This document shows positions 20,951-30,559 of a stretch of DNA of 62,752 nt, in pieces. The position numbers and the translations under genes are program-made. Source of the stretch: an uncultured Methylophilaceae bacterium (lineage in GTDB: Bacteria > Pseudomonadota > Gammaproteobacteria > Burkholderiales > Methylophilaceae); the NCBI GenBank assembly GCA_903863255.1, contig CAIPBJ010000040.1, positions 1 to 62,752 on the forward strand, in the 5' to 3' direction. Position 1 is the stretch's first letter. The number at the start of each line of letters is the position of its first letter. Under the pieces are notes generated by a model. The model was not told the DNA's origin, did no database searches, and was given only the letters and a program-made list of their open reading frames with translations.

Positions 20951-21643
20951 TTGAGGCAAATATTTCTAGATACGGAAACGACAGGATTGTATCCAGCTCA
21001 AGGTCATAGAATAATTGAAATCGCTGCAATTGAGTCTATCAATCGCAGGGTGACCCAAAATCATTTTCATGTATTCCTTAACCCAGACAGACAGATTGAT
21101 CCCGCAGCTCAGGAAGTGCACGGAATCACATTGGACTTTCTACAGGACAAGCCTCGTTTTGAAGATATAGCTTCAGACTTTATTGAATATATAAGCGGTG
21201 CAGAATTAATCATTCATAACGCCCCTTTTGATGTAGGGTTTCTCAACTCTGAATTGGGTCGCATCGATAAAAATAATATCGAGCTAATTAGCTCGAGTAT
21301 CGTTGATACTTTGTCAATGGCAAAGGCCATGAGACCTGGTCAGCGAAATAACCTCGATGCATTATGTCGATATTATGGGATTGATAATTCCAAAAGAACC
21401 CTACACGGTGCTCTGCTCGATGCCGAATTGCTTGCCGAGGTCTATTTCTCAATGACAAGAGGGCAGGAGAGCTTGATGATTGATCTTGAAGACAATTCTG
21501 TTATTGATCAGGGGCTACTTAATCAGCAAACCACGTTTCCAATTTTAGTGATGCATGCCACACCCGATGAGCTTGATGAACACAATCGCTATCTTGATTC
21601 GCTATCGAACACTGGAAAATGTATTTGGACGGATGAATCTTAG
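20951..21643 (+). CDS. dnaQ: DNA polymerase III epsilon subunit (3'-5' proofreading exonuclease)
   Basis: 230 residues, the usual length. The DEDDh exonuclease motifs are complete: FLDTETTGL (Exo I), HNAPFDVGFLNSEL (Exo II) and LHGALLDAELLAEVY (Exo III with the catalytic His). The start is TTG at 20951, chosen because the family begins MRQIxLDTETTGL; a GCGAGG stretch lies upstream. A TTG start suggests modest translation. It follows rnhA by 93 bp, a span that may contain its own promoter. Confidence 0.93.
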   Translation: MRQIFLDTETTGLYPAQGHRIIEIAAIESINRRVTQNHFHVFLNPDRQIDPAAQEVHGITLDFLQDKPRFEDIASDFIEYISGAELIIHNAPFDVGFLNSELGRIDKNNIELISSSIVDTLSMAKAMRPGQRNNLDALCRYYGIDNSKRTLHGALLDAELLAEVYFSMTRGQESLMIDLEDNSVIDQGLLNQQTTFPILVMHATPDELDEHNRYLDSLSNTGKCIWTDES

Positions 21644-21667
21644 GTTTTTTATTGAACGTTTTTGCGT

Positions 21668-22108
21668 TCAGGAAAAAGCATCAGCCCAGTTATTGGGTGT
21701 TTCATAAAGGCGCACTTTTTCTAACTTCAGGTGATTGCCGAATACATCTTGATAATGGTCTTTAAGAATCCTGAACGCTGTGGCCGCCATATTTTCAGCT
21801 GTTGGTACGACTTCCATTACAACTGTCTTATGATTGGGTAAGCTGTTCAGGAAATCCAGAATGACTTTATCATCTTTATAAACGATAAAAGCATGATCCC
21901 ACAAATCAGTTATAACCCTTCTTGCGATCGATTTTACGTCAGAGAAATCCATCACCATTCCATTTTCTGATAAATCCTCATTCTGGATAATATCGCCAGA
22001 CAATGTAATTTCGATTGCATACCTGTGACCGTGAAGATTCCTGCATTGGCTCTTATGGCAAGGAATTCGATGGCCAGCGTCAAACTCTAGTCTTGTTGTG
22101 ATTTGCAT
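21668..22108 (-). CDS. queD: 6-carboxytetrahydropterin synthase QueD
   Basis: 146 residues, T-fold enzyme. Zinc ligands are seen in FDAGHRI and NLHGHRY, with the Cys of CHKSQCRN near position 23, MDFSDVK, the catalytic WDHAF and the PTAENMA segment. It converts 7,8-dihydroneopterin triphosphate to 6-carboxy-tetrahydropterin in queuosine (tRNA) synthesis. No other que gene is in the window. It is convergent with dnaQ and lies just downstream of the EAL gene on the same strand. Confidence 0.92.
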   Translation of the reverse strand: MQITTRLEFDAGHRIPCHKSQCRNLHGHRYAIEITLSGDIIQNEDLSENGMVMDFSDVKSIARRVITDLWDHAFIVYKDDKVILDFLNSLPNHKTVVMEVVPTAENMAATAFRILKDHYQDVFGNHLKLEKVRLYETPNNWADAFS

Positions 22109-22132
22109 AATAGGATTATATCAGCTCTGATT

Positions 22133-23890
22133 CTATGAATCATTGCTCGTGTTGAATGCTTTTACCCATATTACAAAATCACTCAGATTTAAGGGTTTCG
22201 AAAAATAGTATCCTTGAACCTTGCTGCAGTGCATGCCCTGAATTATCCTAAGCGTGGCTTCGTCTTCAACACCTTCTGCTACTGTAAGTTTATTTAGGCC
22301 AAATGCCAAGGATGAAATTGAATAGACAATGGCACGATCTTCTTCTGATTTGAGGATGTTTCGCACAAAAGATTGATCTATTTTTACAAGTTGAACCGGC
22401 ATGGTTTGCAGGCGGCTCATGGAAGAATATCCTGTTCCGAAATCATCTAATGCCAATACGCACCCCATGGCTTTAAGCTCCATCAGGATCTGATTGGCTA
22501 ACACTTCGTCAATCAGGAATCCGGATTCGGTTATTTCAATTGTAATATTCCTTGCATCGATGTTCCATAATCTAAGAGCCTGTGCAAGGAGATGAGGTAG
22601 CTCAGTATCGAGTAAATCGTCTACGGTAAGGTTAACAGTAAGGCTGATTGAATAGCCTAATATTTCGGCTATTTCTCTTATCAGACGACAAGCTGTGTTA
22701 AGTAACCATCTAACAAAATGTTTCCCAAATCCTTCTTTATAGATAATGTCTACAATTTTCTGTGGGTTAGCAAAACTTCCATCTTCTCTTCGCCATCTTA
22801 AAAGTGCTTCTGCGCTCACACAAATATTTTCAGGGATATTAACTATAGGCTGAAGATATAATTCAAATAAGTTGTTTTCAAATGCCTTAAATAATTCCTG
22901 TTCGAAGTCGATCTGGTCGTCGACTTGCTGTTTTATTGAATCTGAATACATCAAAAGATGAACGCCAGAATTTAAGGCACTATTCAGAGTAATTTGTGCC
23001 TGGAAATAGAACGCCTCTTTTGAGATGGACTCTTCTTGATTATTTAGTATCCCCGCGATCGTTGGCGTAACGGAATAAGCTTTTCTATTGATATGAAGGG
23101 TGACTTCAAATGCACGAAGAAGTTTTACAGCCAGAAGATTGATCGAGACACTGTCTTCCAGGTTTTTTATAAGTATCCCAAATTCAGCTAGTCTTAATTG
23201 AAAAAGGACGTGTTCATTTTTTATATTTTCCTTTATTAGCTGAATGATATTGTTGATCAGATCTGCATCTAGGGATTGATTGGAAATAAATGAATGGGTA
23301 GACAGCTTGAAACTGATTATCAAAAGGCCAACAGTTTTTTCTTTTAAAAGCTTATCTAATTGGGTAAGCAGCAGTCTAGCATTCGGCAATCCCGTTCTTG
23401 CGTCATGGTTTTTAAGGTAGTTATAGCGATATTGATCATAATGGCTGGTTGTCTCGGCAATAATGAATTGCATAAACATACGAAAATTGTTTGAAGGGAT
23501 TCTTAAAAGCGAAGAATGGAGCGTCAATGCTTCAGAGACATGAATGCCTAAACTTATCGTTGCCCCGTTTTTATATACATTTAGCCAGTTTTTTAGAAAG
23601 AGATTGACGTTTTTGACAAAAGCATCCCAATCATTTCTTTTTGGCCAATCAATTAAGTCACCAAGCAGATTCTGGAAAGACTGGATTTGGTGTTCATCAA
23701 TGATGTTTTCGTTAAGTTTTTCTAAAACTTCTGAACGGATTGAAAAGATGCCATTTACGATATCGTTTTTGCTTAGATTATAAGTCTCAAGTATGGATTT
23801 GATTCGTATTGAAGCCAACCAAAATTCATATTCTGGGATAACAAGGCCTGCCTCAAGAGCAGTTAATTGGGAAAGTTTCTGAATCTCCAT
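22133..23890 (-). CDS. Degenerate GGDEF-EAL protein, probable cyclic di-GMP phosphodiesterase
   Basis: 585 residues. The N-terminal 165 residues have no recognised domain. A GGDEF-like domain at about 168-320 starts normally (DARTGLPNARLLL) but has lost the GGDEF signature (AEFGILI instead), so it should not make cyclic di-GMP. The EAL domain (about 335-580) keeps the catalytic set: AEALLRW, VNLTVDD, EITESGF, LALDDFGTGYS, VKIDQSF, AEGVED. It should hydrolyse cyclic di-GMP. No membrane segment is evident. It starts 6 bp after the HD-GYP-like gene, so the pair is probably one operon. Confidence 0.9.
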   Translation of the reverse strand: MEIQKLSQLTALEAGLVIPEYEFWLASIRIKSILETYNLSKNDIVNGIFSIRSEVLEKLNENIIDEHQIQSFQNLLGDLIDWPKRNDWDAFVKNVNLFLKNWLNVYKNGATISLGIHVSEALTLHSSLLRIPSNNFRMFMQFIIAETTSHYDQYRYNYLKNHDARTGLPNARLLLTQLDKLLKEKTVGLLIISFKLSTHSFISNQSLDADLINNIIQLIKENIKNEHVLFQLRLAEFGILIKNLEDSVSINLLAVKLLRAFEVTLHINRKAYSVTPTIAGILNNQEESISKEAFYFQAQITLNSALNSGVHLLMYSDSIKQQVDDQIDFEQELFKAFENNLFELYLQPIVNIPENICVSAEALLRWRREDGSFANPQKIVDIIYKEGFGKHFVRWLLNTACRLIREIAEILGYSISLTVNLTVDDLLDTELPHLLAQALRLWNIDARNITIEITESGFLIDEVLANQILMELKAMGCVLALDDFGTGYSSMSRLQTMPVQLVKIDQSFVRNILKSEEDRAIVYSISSLAFGLNKLTVAEGVEDEATLRIIQGMHCSKVQGYYFSKPLNLSDFVIWVKAFNTSNDS

Positions 23891-23896
23891 AATATT

Positions 23897-25519
23897 TTAC
23901 AGGTAGAAATCCGAAGGATTTAATCCATAACTGTTTGGCGGGATTCCATATTTAATTTGGTAAGGGAAACCAGAAGGTGTTTTTGGTGAAGTGATCAGAT
24001 CGATAGTATGAGGATGTAAATTACGGGATTTATCTTGCGCTAGCAAGACCATTACCTTTGGAAGGAGACGTCTGATATGGTTCTGCTGAATCACAACCCC
24101 TACCTCTCCAGTATTAAGCTCAACAAGCGAACTCACTGGATAAATACCAAGGAATTGTATGAGATTGTCAACCAGAGCGGAACTAAACTCCTTATCACGT
24201 AAGGTATTTATGTATTCCAGGGCCTTTTGATTATCAAAGCCTTCACCATAGGCTTTATCTGCAGTAATGGCACAGTAAGTATCAATCAAGCCCGCCATTT
24301 GCCCGTGCAGGCTTATTGCATTTCCTTTTAAGCCTTTTGGGTAGCCTTGTCCATTGATACGTTCATGATGTTGTTCTATCGTGTAGAGCACTGCCGGCGA
24401 AACAGCATTGGTCTTATGGAGCATATCCAATCCATTTTCTACGTGGGACTTGACAACATCAAGCTCTTCAGAGGAAAGCTCGCCCTTCTTAAATAATATT
24501 TCCTTTGGGATTTTAAGCTTCCCGACATCTTGGAGGAGTCCGGCTATGCCTAATTCCTTGAGTTGATACTTAGGAAGCGACATGTATTGCCCAAGAGCCA
24601 TTAAATTGATAGAAACATTTATGGCGTGATTAAATGCATAATCATCAGTCTGTTTTAATTTTGAAAGCCATAAAAGAGCATCGGAATTTCGTTCTATACT
24701 CGACAGCATACTGTCAATTGATTCATTAATCTGAGTCAAATCAATGTGTTTTTTATCAGCTAGCGCCTCGAATAATTTTTTCGTTGCTACTTGCGTCTGA
24801 TCAAAAACATTTGATATCCGGATTATTTCCTGCTCGACAGATACGTTTTCCTCATAAATGGTGATTCTGTATTCTTCATTTTTTTTGTTGCTATTGTTTT
24901 GCTCTGGCTTGTACCTAGGACTTTTTGGATCAGAATAGCTCGATTCATCAGTCTTTCCAACCCAGCCTTTTAGAAATGAAAATAAACTGCCAACATCAGA
25001 CTTAACCTGACTGGTAAAGGAGGGGGGATTGTCTGCTGGAATGTCGCTTTTCTTACTATAGCCTGGCCTAGATTTTTCCTGCTCGACACGCAGATTGTAA
25101 ATATTGCTTGTTTCAGGTTGCGCTCTTTTTATTTTACTTAAAGGTTTTGTTAGAGAACCTTCGTTTTTTCTTTCAGACAATATTTCTTTGACGATGTCAT
25201 AAAATGTCAACTCGTTAGAGAATTCAATCTGATTCTGTTGAGTATTTTGATTCGGGGATTTGAGTTTGATGACACTTCCTTCACGAGTAAAAGCTACGTC
25301 CTTGCCTTTCTCAGGCATGAAATGCTCATTGATGGATAAAGTTCGATCAATCACCACGATCTTGCATAGCTTCTGAATCGTCACAATTTGCTCGTGAGTT
25401 TCAATAAGGAAACCTTGAATGTAAAACGGCGTTTCAAGCCAAGGCCGATCCAACTCGGAAACATACATTCCTAATTCTAGTTTGCTTGCTTCTATGCTTT
25501 CTTTTTTTGGGTTGCTCAA
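23897..25519 (-). CDS. DUF3391 / HD-GYP-like protein with altered HD motif
   Basis: 540 residues. The N-terminus (SKLELGMYVSELDRPWLETPF) is the DUF3391 domain often found before HD-GYP. A long polar, probably disordered linker (about 100-210) follows, then an HD-GYP domain (about 290-470). The usual LLHDIGK is LLQDVGK here: the metal-binding His is Gln330, while HHERINGQGYP and later parts remain. A cyclic-di-GMP phosphodiesterase with a lost ligand may be weak or a pure sensor (inference). It lies 6 bp upstream of the EAL gene. Confidence 0.88.
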   Translation of the reverse strand: MSNPKKESIEASKLELGMYVSELDRPWLETPFYIQGFLIETHEQIVTIQKLCKIVVIDRTLSINEHFMPEKGKDVAFTREGSVIKLKSPNQNTQQNQIEFSNELTFYDIVKEILSERKNEGSLTKPLSKIKRAQPETSNIYNLRVEQEKSRPGYSKKSDIPADNPPSFTSQVKSDVGSLFSFLKGWVGKTDESSYSDPKSPRYKPEQNNSNKKNEEYRITIYEENVSVEQEIIRISNVFDQTQVATKKLFEALADKKHIDLTQINESIDSMLSSIERNSDALLWLSKLKQTDDYAFNHAINVSINLMALGQYMSLPKYQLKELGIAGLLQDVGKLKIPKEILFKKGELSSEELDVVKSHVENGLDMLHKTNAVSPAVLYTIEQHHERINGQGYPKGLKGNAISLHGQMAGLIDTYCAITADKAYGEGFDNQKALEYINTLRDKEFSSALVDNLIQFLGIYPVSSLVELNTGEVGVVIQQNHIRRLLPKVMVLLAQDKSRNLHPHTIDLITSPKTPSGFPYQIKYGIPPNSYGLNPSDFYL

Positions 25520-25659
25520 AACAAATCCTAATAAAATAATCTTAGGTAATGTCTACGTGATTGTAAACAAGTAGAACGCTTCATTGTTATTACGGAAATT
25601 TTATCATTTGCTTGAATTAATTGAGTTGAATTTTATTATTCTGTAATAAATTGTTCAGA

Positions 25660-26520
25660 TTACGTTATTTCAACCAGGATTTCCCTGTAATTCTTCAAAC
25701 GAACCATCGAAATAGAGTTTTCTTCAACAGCCCTTGCTATGGCACAGTCGGGTTCATGAAGATGCCTGCAGTTATTAAATCTGCATTTACCTAAATAAGG
25801 GCGGAATTCTATAAAAGCGTTTTCGAGCGTTTCAACATTCAGATGATTCAAACCAAATTCTTGCAAGCCTGGGGAATCAATAATTTGACTCTTTTCATCT
25901 ATACGATACAGATGCGTAGCGGTTGTAGTATGTTTCCCGCTGTCCAATGCGCGAGAAATTTCTTGGGTTCTTACATTCAGATCAGTGAATAGCGCATTTA
26001 TTATCGTAGACTTTCCCATTCCCGATTGACCTACTAAAACACTCCTGTTGTTTAAGAGTAACTCCTTTAGGGGGCTAATGTCTTCCTTCGCTGAAAGTTT
26101 TTGAACTTTATATCCAAGATCCGAATACAAAGAAAGTTTGCTTATTGTTGGAGCAGGGTCTACCAAGTCACATTTATTCAATACAATTAGGGACGTTATA
26201 TGGGATGATTCAGATGCGATCAAGCATCTGTTAAGCAGCGTTTCGTAAAAACTTGGTGTTGTGGCTAGAATGATGACTACCTGCGTGACATTTGCAGCTA
26301 GTAGTTTCTTCCTGAATGAATTGCTTCTAAACAACAAGCTCGATCTAGGCTCACATGACTCTATAACACCTTCATTATTATCAGTCAGGTTTATGTTTAC
26401 AATGTCGCCACAGGCAAGATCAGTCTTTTTTCCTCGAGTGACACAGCTTATTTTACTAAGGTCTTGAAGTTCTACTTCAAATCGTTTTCCATATGAAGCT
26501 GTAACGAGACCTTTAAACAA
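25660..26520 (-). CDS. rsgA: Ribosome small-subunit-dependent GTPase RsgA
   Basis: 286 residues, circularly permuted GTPase. An N-terminal OB fold is followed by G4 (LNKCDL, about 115), then G1 (GQSGMGKST, about 167), G3 (DSPGLQEFG) and a C-terminal zinc knuckle (CRFNNCRHLHEPDC, about 248). It acts in late maturation of the 30S subunit. The order G4-G1-G3 is diagnostic. It lies 5 bp after the small cytochrome gene, with M48 and orn further upstream, a frequent neighbourhood in Betaproteobacteria. Confidence 0.95.
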   Translation of the reverse strand: MFKGLVTASYGKRFEVELQDLSKISCVTRGKKTDLACGDIVNINLTDNNEGVIESCEPRSSLLFRSNSFRKKLLAANVTQVVIILATTPSFYETLLNRCLIASESSHITSLIVLNKCDLVDPAPTISKLSLYSDLGYKVQKLSAKEDISPLKELLLNNRSVLVGQSGMGKSTIINALFTDLNVRTQEISRALDSGKHTTTATHLYRIDEKSQIIDSPGLQEFGLNHLNVETLENAFIEFRPYLGKCRFNNCRHLHEPDCAIARAVEENSISMVRLKNYREILVEIT

Positions 26521-26525
26521 TCTGA

Positions 26526-26837
26526 CTACTTCTCGAATTTGTAATAATTGTCATTCAAGTATCTCGCGACGTTCAGTTCGTCATCTTCAAACCACTTCAA
26601 TCCTATCATCGTGTTGCAATTTCTTACCTGAGTTAGTAAACCACTTGAAGTTTTAACAATTCTATCATCTCGCAGATAGATTCCAGATCCATCCCCCCCG
26701 AAACTGGATGCGTGGCAGCTTACGCAGTTTTTCTCAACCAGTAGCTTTCCTGTTTGGGCGTTGCCGTTTTCGAATGGACGAGCAAAACAGATTTGTGAGT
26801 AATGTATTAGCAGGACAAAAAATAATATTTTTTTCAT
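26526..26837 (-). CDS. Small periplasmic c-type cytochrome
   Basis: 103 residues: signal peptide (1-19, ending CFA) and a single heme c site, CVSCH, at about residue 38-42. A Met near residue 77 could be the distal ligand. The mature size (about 84 residues) fits a mono-heme class I cytochrome for electron transfer. It sits between rsgA and the M48 peptidase gene (12 bp), in the same direction. The redox partner is unknown. Confidence 0.88.
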   Translation of the reverse strand: MKKILFFVLLIHYSQICFARPFENGNAQTGKLLVEKNCVSCHASSFGGDGSGIYLRDDRIVKTSSGLLTQVRNCNTMIGLKWFEDDELNVARYLNDNYYKFEK

Positions 26838-26848
26838 AATTATTCCAT

Positions 26849-28102
26849 TTATCTTCTAAGACTGGATGAAAGCTTTTCTATCCTTATGCTTGCAGGAGGA
26901 TGCGAGTCATAAAAAGCTGAGTGGACCGGGTCTGGTGTTAATGTTGACGCATTATCACGATACAACTTTACTAAGGCAGTGACCAAGTTGTTTGCATCAG
27001 AGTTTGAAGCAGCATAGGCATCGGCTTCGAACTCATTCTTACGAGAATAACTAGCTAAAAAAGGCCTCAGTAGAAAAAGGAACACAGGGCTTGCCAACAA
27101 AAATAAAACCAAAGCCATGTAATCGCTGGGCTGCTTCACTCCCAAACCAACAAAAAACCAGTCTTGCTGCTTAAGCCAGCCTAACAAAGCAAGACCTACA
27201 AAGCTAATGGTAAAAAGCATAATGATCCGCTTAATAACATGATGGTGTTTGAAATGACCGAGTTCATGGGCTAGAACAGCCTCTATCTCATCACTTTCCA
27301 ATCGTTCAAGAAGTGTGTCAAAGAAAACAACGCGCTTGCTTGAACCAAAGCCTGTAAAATAGGCATTACCGTGACTGCTTCTGGATGAACCATCCATTAC
27401 ATACAATCCTTGTGATTTAAATCCACACCTTTTCAGCAGTGATTCGATTCTTGTCTTAAGTGATTGATCAGCCAGAGGTGAAAATTTGTTAAACATAGGG
27501 GCGATGAATGTAGGGTAGATAGCCAGCATCAATAAATTGAATCCACTCCAAATAATCCACAAATAGAACCACCAGTATTCACCTGCGCCCTTCATCAGCA
27601 GAAGTGCAGCAAATAAAATTGGCGCTCCCAGGATGAAACCAACCATAGTATGTTTGATTAAATCACTAACAAACATTATTGGCGTCATTTTGTTGAATCC
27701 AAAACGTTCGTCAATGACAAACGTTTTGTAATAATCGAATGGAATGTCAGCAAGGCTAGTGATGATCAATGCACTTAATATAACCAGCGCTCCCCTGATT
27801 ATTGCCATGTTTGGAATCGCATCTCGCCAGATTTCGTCGATTAGTTGCAAGCCGCTGCCAAGGGTCAAGGCTAACAAGATGACTGATTGTACAAAGCTTT
27901 CTGCAATGATTAATCTGGTCTTAGCAGATGAATAATCGGCAGCCTTTTGGTGTGACTCTAGACTGATATTAACCTTGAAAGCATCAGGAACTTCATTTCG
28001 ATGAGCCAGGATAAATTTAATATGCCTATTAGCCAACCATAATTTGGTTAAGGTTGTTAAAAACAATAAAGTTATAAATATGTTTGTAAGTGTAGAAGCC
28101 AT
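26849..28102 (-). CDS. M48 family integral-membrane zinc metallopeptidase (Ste24-like)
   Basis: 417 residues. An N-terminal CAAX-protease-like region with several transmembrane helices is followed by the zinc motif LAHELGHFKHH (about 275) and the third ligand in NEFEADAYA (about 355), as in Ste24/HtpX-type peptidases. It probably degrades or processes membrane proteins. The length fits the Ste24-like group rather than the shorter HtpX. It is divergent from orn, 99 bp from the orn start. Confidence 0.9.
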   Translation of the reverse strand: MASTLTNIFITLLFLTTLTKLWLANRHIKFILAHRNEVPDAFKVNISLESHQKAADYSSAKTRLIIAESFVQSVILLALTLGSGLQLIDEIWRDAIPNMAIIRGALVILSALIITSLADIPFDYYKTFVIDERFGFNKMTPIMFVSDLIKHTMVGFILGAPILFAALLLMKGAGEYWWFYLWIIWSGFNLLMLAIYPTFIAPMFNKFSPLADQSLKTRIESLLKRCGFKSQGLYVMDGSSRSSHGNAYFTGFGSSKRVVFFDTLLERLESDEIEAVLAHELGHFKHHHVIKRIIMLFTISFVGLALLGWLKQQDWFFVGLGVKQPSDYMALVLFLLASPVFLFLLRPFLASYSRKNEFEADAYAASNSDANNLVTALVKLYRDNASTLTPDPVHSAFYDSHPPASIRIEKLSSSLRR

Positions 28103-28201
28103 AATTTTCGAGATTAAGTTAAACTAATACCATTATAGAAGCGAGAATTCGCAGAAGGTTCATCTTAACAGCTTTATTAGTAAATTTTAATGGAAATCAT
28201 T

Positions 28202-28747
28202 ATGGTACAGAACAGTGATAATCTTATATGGATTGATATGGAAATGAGCGGGTTGTTACCTGATTCCGATAGAATTCTAGAACTTGCAGCAGTAATCACT
28301 GATCCAGATCTCAATTTCCTGGCAGAATCCCCAGTATTGGTAGTGCACCAAAATGATGCGATTCTTGATGGAATGGATGCCTGGAACAAGGGAACTCACG
28401 GACGCTCGGGTCTTATTGACCGGGTCAAGTCATCTGTTCTCACAGAGGAGGTTGCAAGCGAAATGATGATCAACTTCCTAAAGGACTACGTTCCTTCTGG
28501 CAAATCACCCATGTGTGGGAATTCGATCTGTCAGGACAGGCGGTTTATGGCTCGTTACATGCCAAAATTGGAGAGCTTTTTCCATTATCGTAACTTGGAC
28601 GTCAGTGTATTTAAGGAATTGTCCAGGAGATGGAAGCCCGAAGTCTATTCGGGATTTAAGAAATCGAGCAAACATGAGGCGCTTGCCGATATTTATGAAT
28701 CAATAGAAGAGCTTAGATACTACAGAGAACACTTTATAAAGATCTAA
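28202..28747 (+). CDS. orn: Oligoribonuclease
   Basis: 181 residues from the second ATG, exactly the E. coli length; it has GGAA about 8 bases upstream, whereas the first in-frame ATG (28190) has no ribosome site. DEDDh 3'-5' exonuclease motifs: WIDMEMSGL, a [11 protein letters not shown] segment and [11 protein letters not shown]. It clears 2-5 nt RNA fragments, including pGpG made from cyclic di-GMP by phosphodiesterases such as the EAL protein encoded nearby. Confidence 0.95.
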   Translation: MVQNSDNLIWIDMEMSGLLPDSDRILELAAVITDPDLNFLAESPVLVVHQNDAILDGMDAWNKGTHGRSGLIDRVKSSVLTEEVASEMMINFLKDYVPSGKSPMCGNSICQDRRFMARYMPKLESFFHYRNLDVSVFKELSRRWKPEVYSGFKKSSKHEALADIYESIEELRYYREHFIKI

Positions 28748-28772
28748 AAAAATGGGCGCTTGTTAGCGCCCA
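28746..28772 (-). terminator. Terminator hairpin downstream of glgA
   Basis: A perfect 8-bp stem TGGGCGCT / AGCGCCCA with a TGTT loop. On the minus strand it is followed by seven T, so it should stop leftward transcripts coming from glgA, about 245 bp away. On the plus strand no T run follows. The T run overlaps the end of orn. Confidence 0.7.
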
Positions 28773-29016
28773 AAGGGAGGAGAAGTAAAGCTTTTGGAGA
28801 AAAGCTCACATATACTTAAGCATTTAGTGTGCCATATTCAATTTGGGAAGCTTTTTTATCAGTCTTAAAAATGGCGATAACAACTGAAAGATGAATTGGG
28901 CTTAGATTATTTTCAATAATAAATGGAAGTAATCAGAATTTGATTAGACCAACATACCGTATTGATGAGTAGGGCCGTTTCGTGGATGGACAAGCTAATC
29001 TAGACGACAGACATCA

Positions 29017-30471
29017 TTATTTTGCTAAAAGGGTTTTGTAAATGGCTAAATATTCTCTTGCGCTTTTTTTCCAACTTAAATCCTTACGCATTCCATTCAA
29101 TTGGATACCTCGCCAAATTTCCTTATTTTCATAATATCCAAGCGCTCTCTGAATACTTGAAAGCAGTCCCTGTTCACTGACATTATCCATTACAAAGCCT
29201 GTGGCTTCGTGCTTGGATATACTTTCAGGAGTCGTATCCCTTATGGAATCTGCCAATCCTCCTGTATTCGTTACGACTGGAGGTGTGCCATATCGCAAGC
29301 CATACATCTGGTTTAACCCGCATGGCTCAAATCTTGACGGCATGATAAAAAGATCACTTCCCGCCATGATCGCATGTGAAAGAGGTTCGTTATAGCCTAT
29401 ATTGATGCTGACCTTATCGGGATATTTCATTTTAAGGGCTATGAATCCATCTTCGAGTTTTTTTTCACCGCTTCCAAGAAGTGCAATCTGACAGCCTTGT
29501 TTCAGAATCTTTTCAGCAACTGAAAGAAACATATCCAAACCTTTTTGATAGGTTAGCCGGCTTACTATACCCAGCAAAGGGGCGTCATTATCTACCGTTA
29601 GGTCGAGCTGTTTTTGTAATGATTGTTTTACTTCTCTTTTTTTATCAAGTGACTTATGGGAATAGTGGGTATCAAGATAGTGGTCCTTACTCGGGTCCCA
29701 TTCATGTATATCGATACCATTCAAAATGCCATGGATTTCATGTGAACGATGACTTAATAAGCCCTGCATGCCAAATCCGTAGTTTTCTGTCTGAATCTCC
29801 TTGGCATAGGTTGGGCTTACGGTCGTTATCACATCACAATAATAAAGTCCGGCTTTTAGAAATGATATTTGTCCATAATATTCCAAACCATTCATTTGAT
29901 AACATGAATAAGGTAATTCAAGTTGCGACAACCAGTTGGAAGGAAAACATCCCTGAAAAGCCATGTTATGGATGCTTACCACCGATTTTGCATGTTCAAC
30001 GCCCATGAATTTCAAATAAGCTGGGGTCAGCGCGCTTTGCCAGTCATTACAATGAACGATATCAGGTATCCAGTCTTGGATGTAACTGTTGCTCGTACCC
30101 AGAATGGCAGCGATCTTGGATAGGATCCCAAACCGAAGTGCATTGTCCCCCCAGTCAACCCCGTTTGTGTCAACATATGGGCCCCCGGCACGCTGATACA
30201 GGCTCGGGCAATTGATCGCCAAAACCGGAACTTTTGTTTCCGGCATTTCACCAGATATGATGGTTACAGAATTGATTACTGGAAGATCAGAGATTGAAGC
30301 CAGCACTCTTGGGTTGATTAGTTTTTCCAGTACCAAAGGATATCCAGGTATTAATATCCGTATATCCTCGCCCATTTCTGCTATGGCTGCAGGCAATGAA
30401 CCGCTTACATCAGCAAGGCCCCCGGTTTTGATTAGGGGATATGCTTCTGATGTTACAAAAAGGATGCGCAA
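29017..30471 (-). CDS. glgA: Glycogen synthase (ADP-glucose type)
   Basis: 484 residues, GT5 family. The ADP-glucose-binding motif KTGGLADVSGSLP is near residue 15, GIVSRLTYQKGLD begins the C-terminal domain, and the catalytic region PSRFEPCGLNQMYGLRYGTPP is near residue 380. It extends alpha-1,4-glucan from ADP-glucose. The length is typical. No other glycogen gene (glgB, glgC, glgP) is in the window, so it is an isolated gene here. It is divergent from crcB, 88 bp apart. Confidence 0.95.
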   Translation of the reverse strand: MRILFVTSEAYPLIKTGGLADVSGSLPAAIAEMGEDIRILIPGYPLVLEKLINPRVLASISDLPVINSVTIISGEMPETKVPVLAINCPSLYQRAGGPYVDTNGVDWGDNALRFGILSKIAAILGTSNSYIQDWIPDIVHCNDWQSALTPAYLKFMGVEHAKSVVSIHNMAFQGCFPSNWLSQLELPYSCYQMNGLEYYGQISFLKAGLYYCDVITTVSPTYAKEIQTENYGFGMQGLLSHRSHEIHGILNGIDIHEWDPSKDHYLDTHYSHKSLDKKREVKQSLQKQLDLTVDNDAPLLGIVSRLTYQKGLDMFLSVAEKILKQGCQIALLGSGEKKLEDGFIALKMKYPDKVSINIGYNEPLSHAIMAGSDLFIMPSRFEPCGLNQMYGLRYGTPPVVTNTGGLADSIRDTTPESISKHEATGFVMDNVSEQGLLSSIQRALGYYENKEIWRGIQLNGMRKDLSWKKSAREYLAIYKTLLAK

Positions 30472-30559
30472 ATTTGACTTTCAGCATTGAATAACAGATA
30501 AAGCTGCATCATACTTAGGTCTTTAACTGGCTTCAAGCTGTAGCTGAATTTTAGGGGAA

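Noticed and set aside
29481-30008. A 175-codon plus-strand open frame
   Set aside because: Lies antisense inside glgA, whose motifs are continuous; no ribosome site or family features.
30472-30559. Fluoride riboswitch upstream of crcB
   Set aside because: The short leader shows no recognisable crcB-motif pseudoknot.
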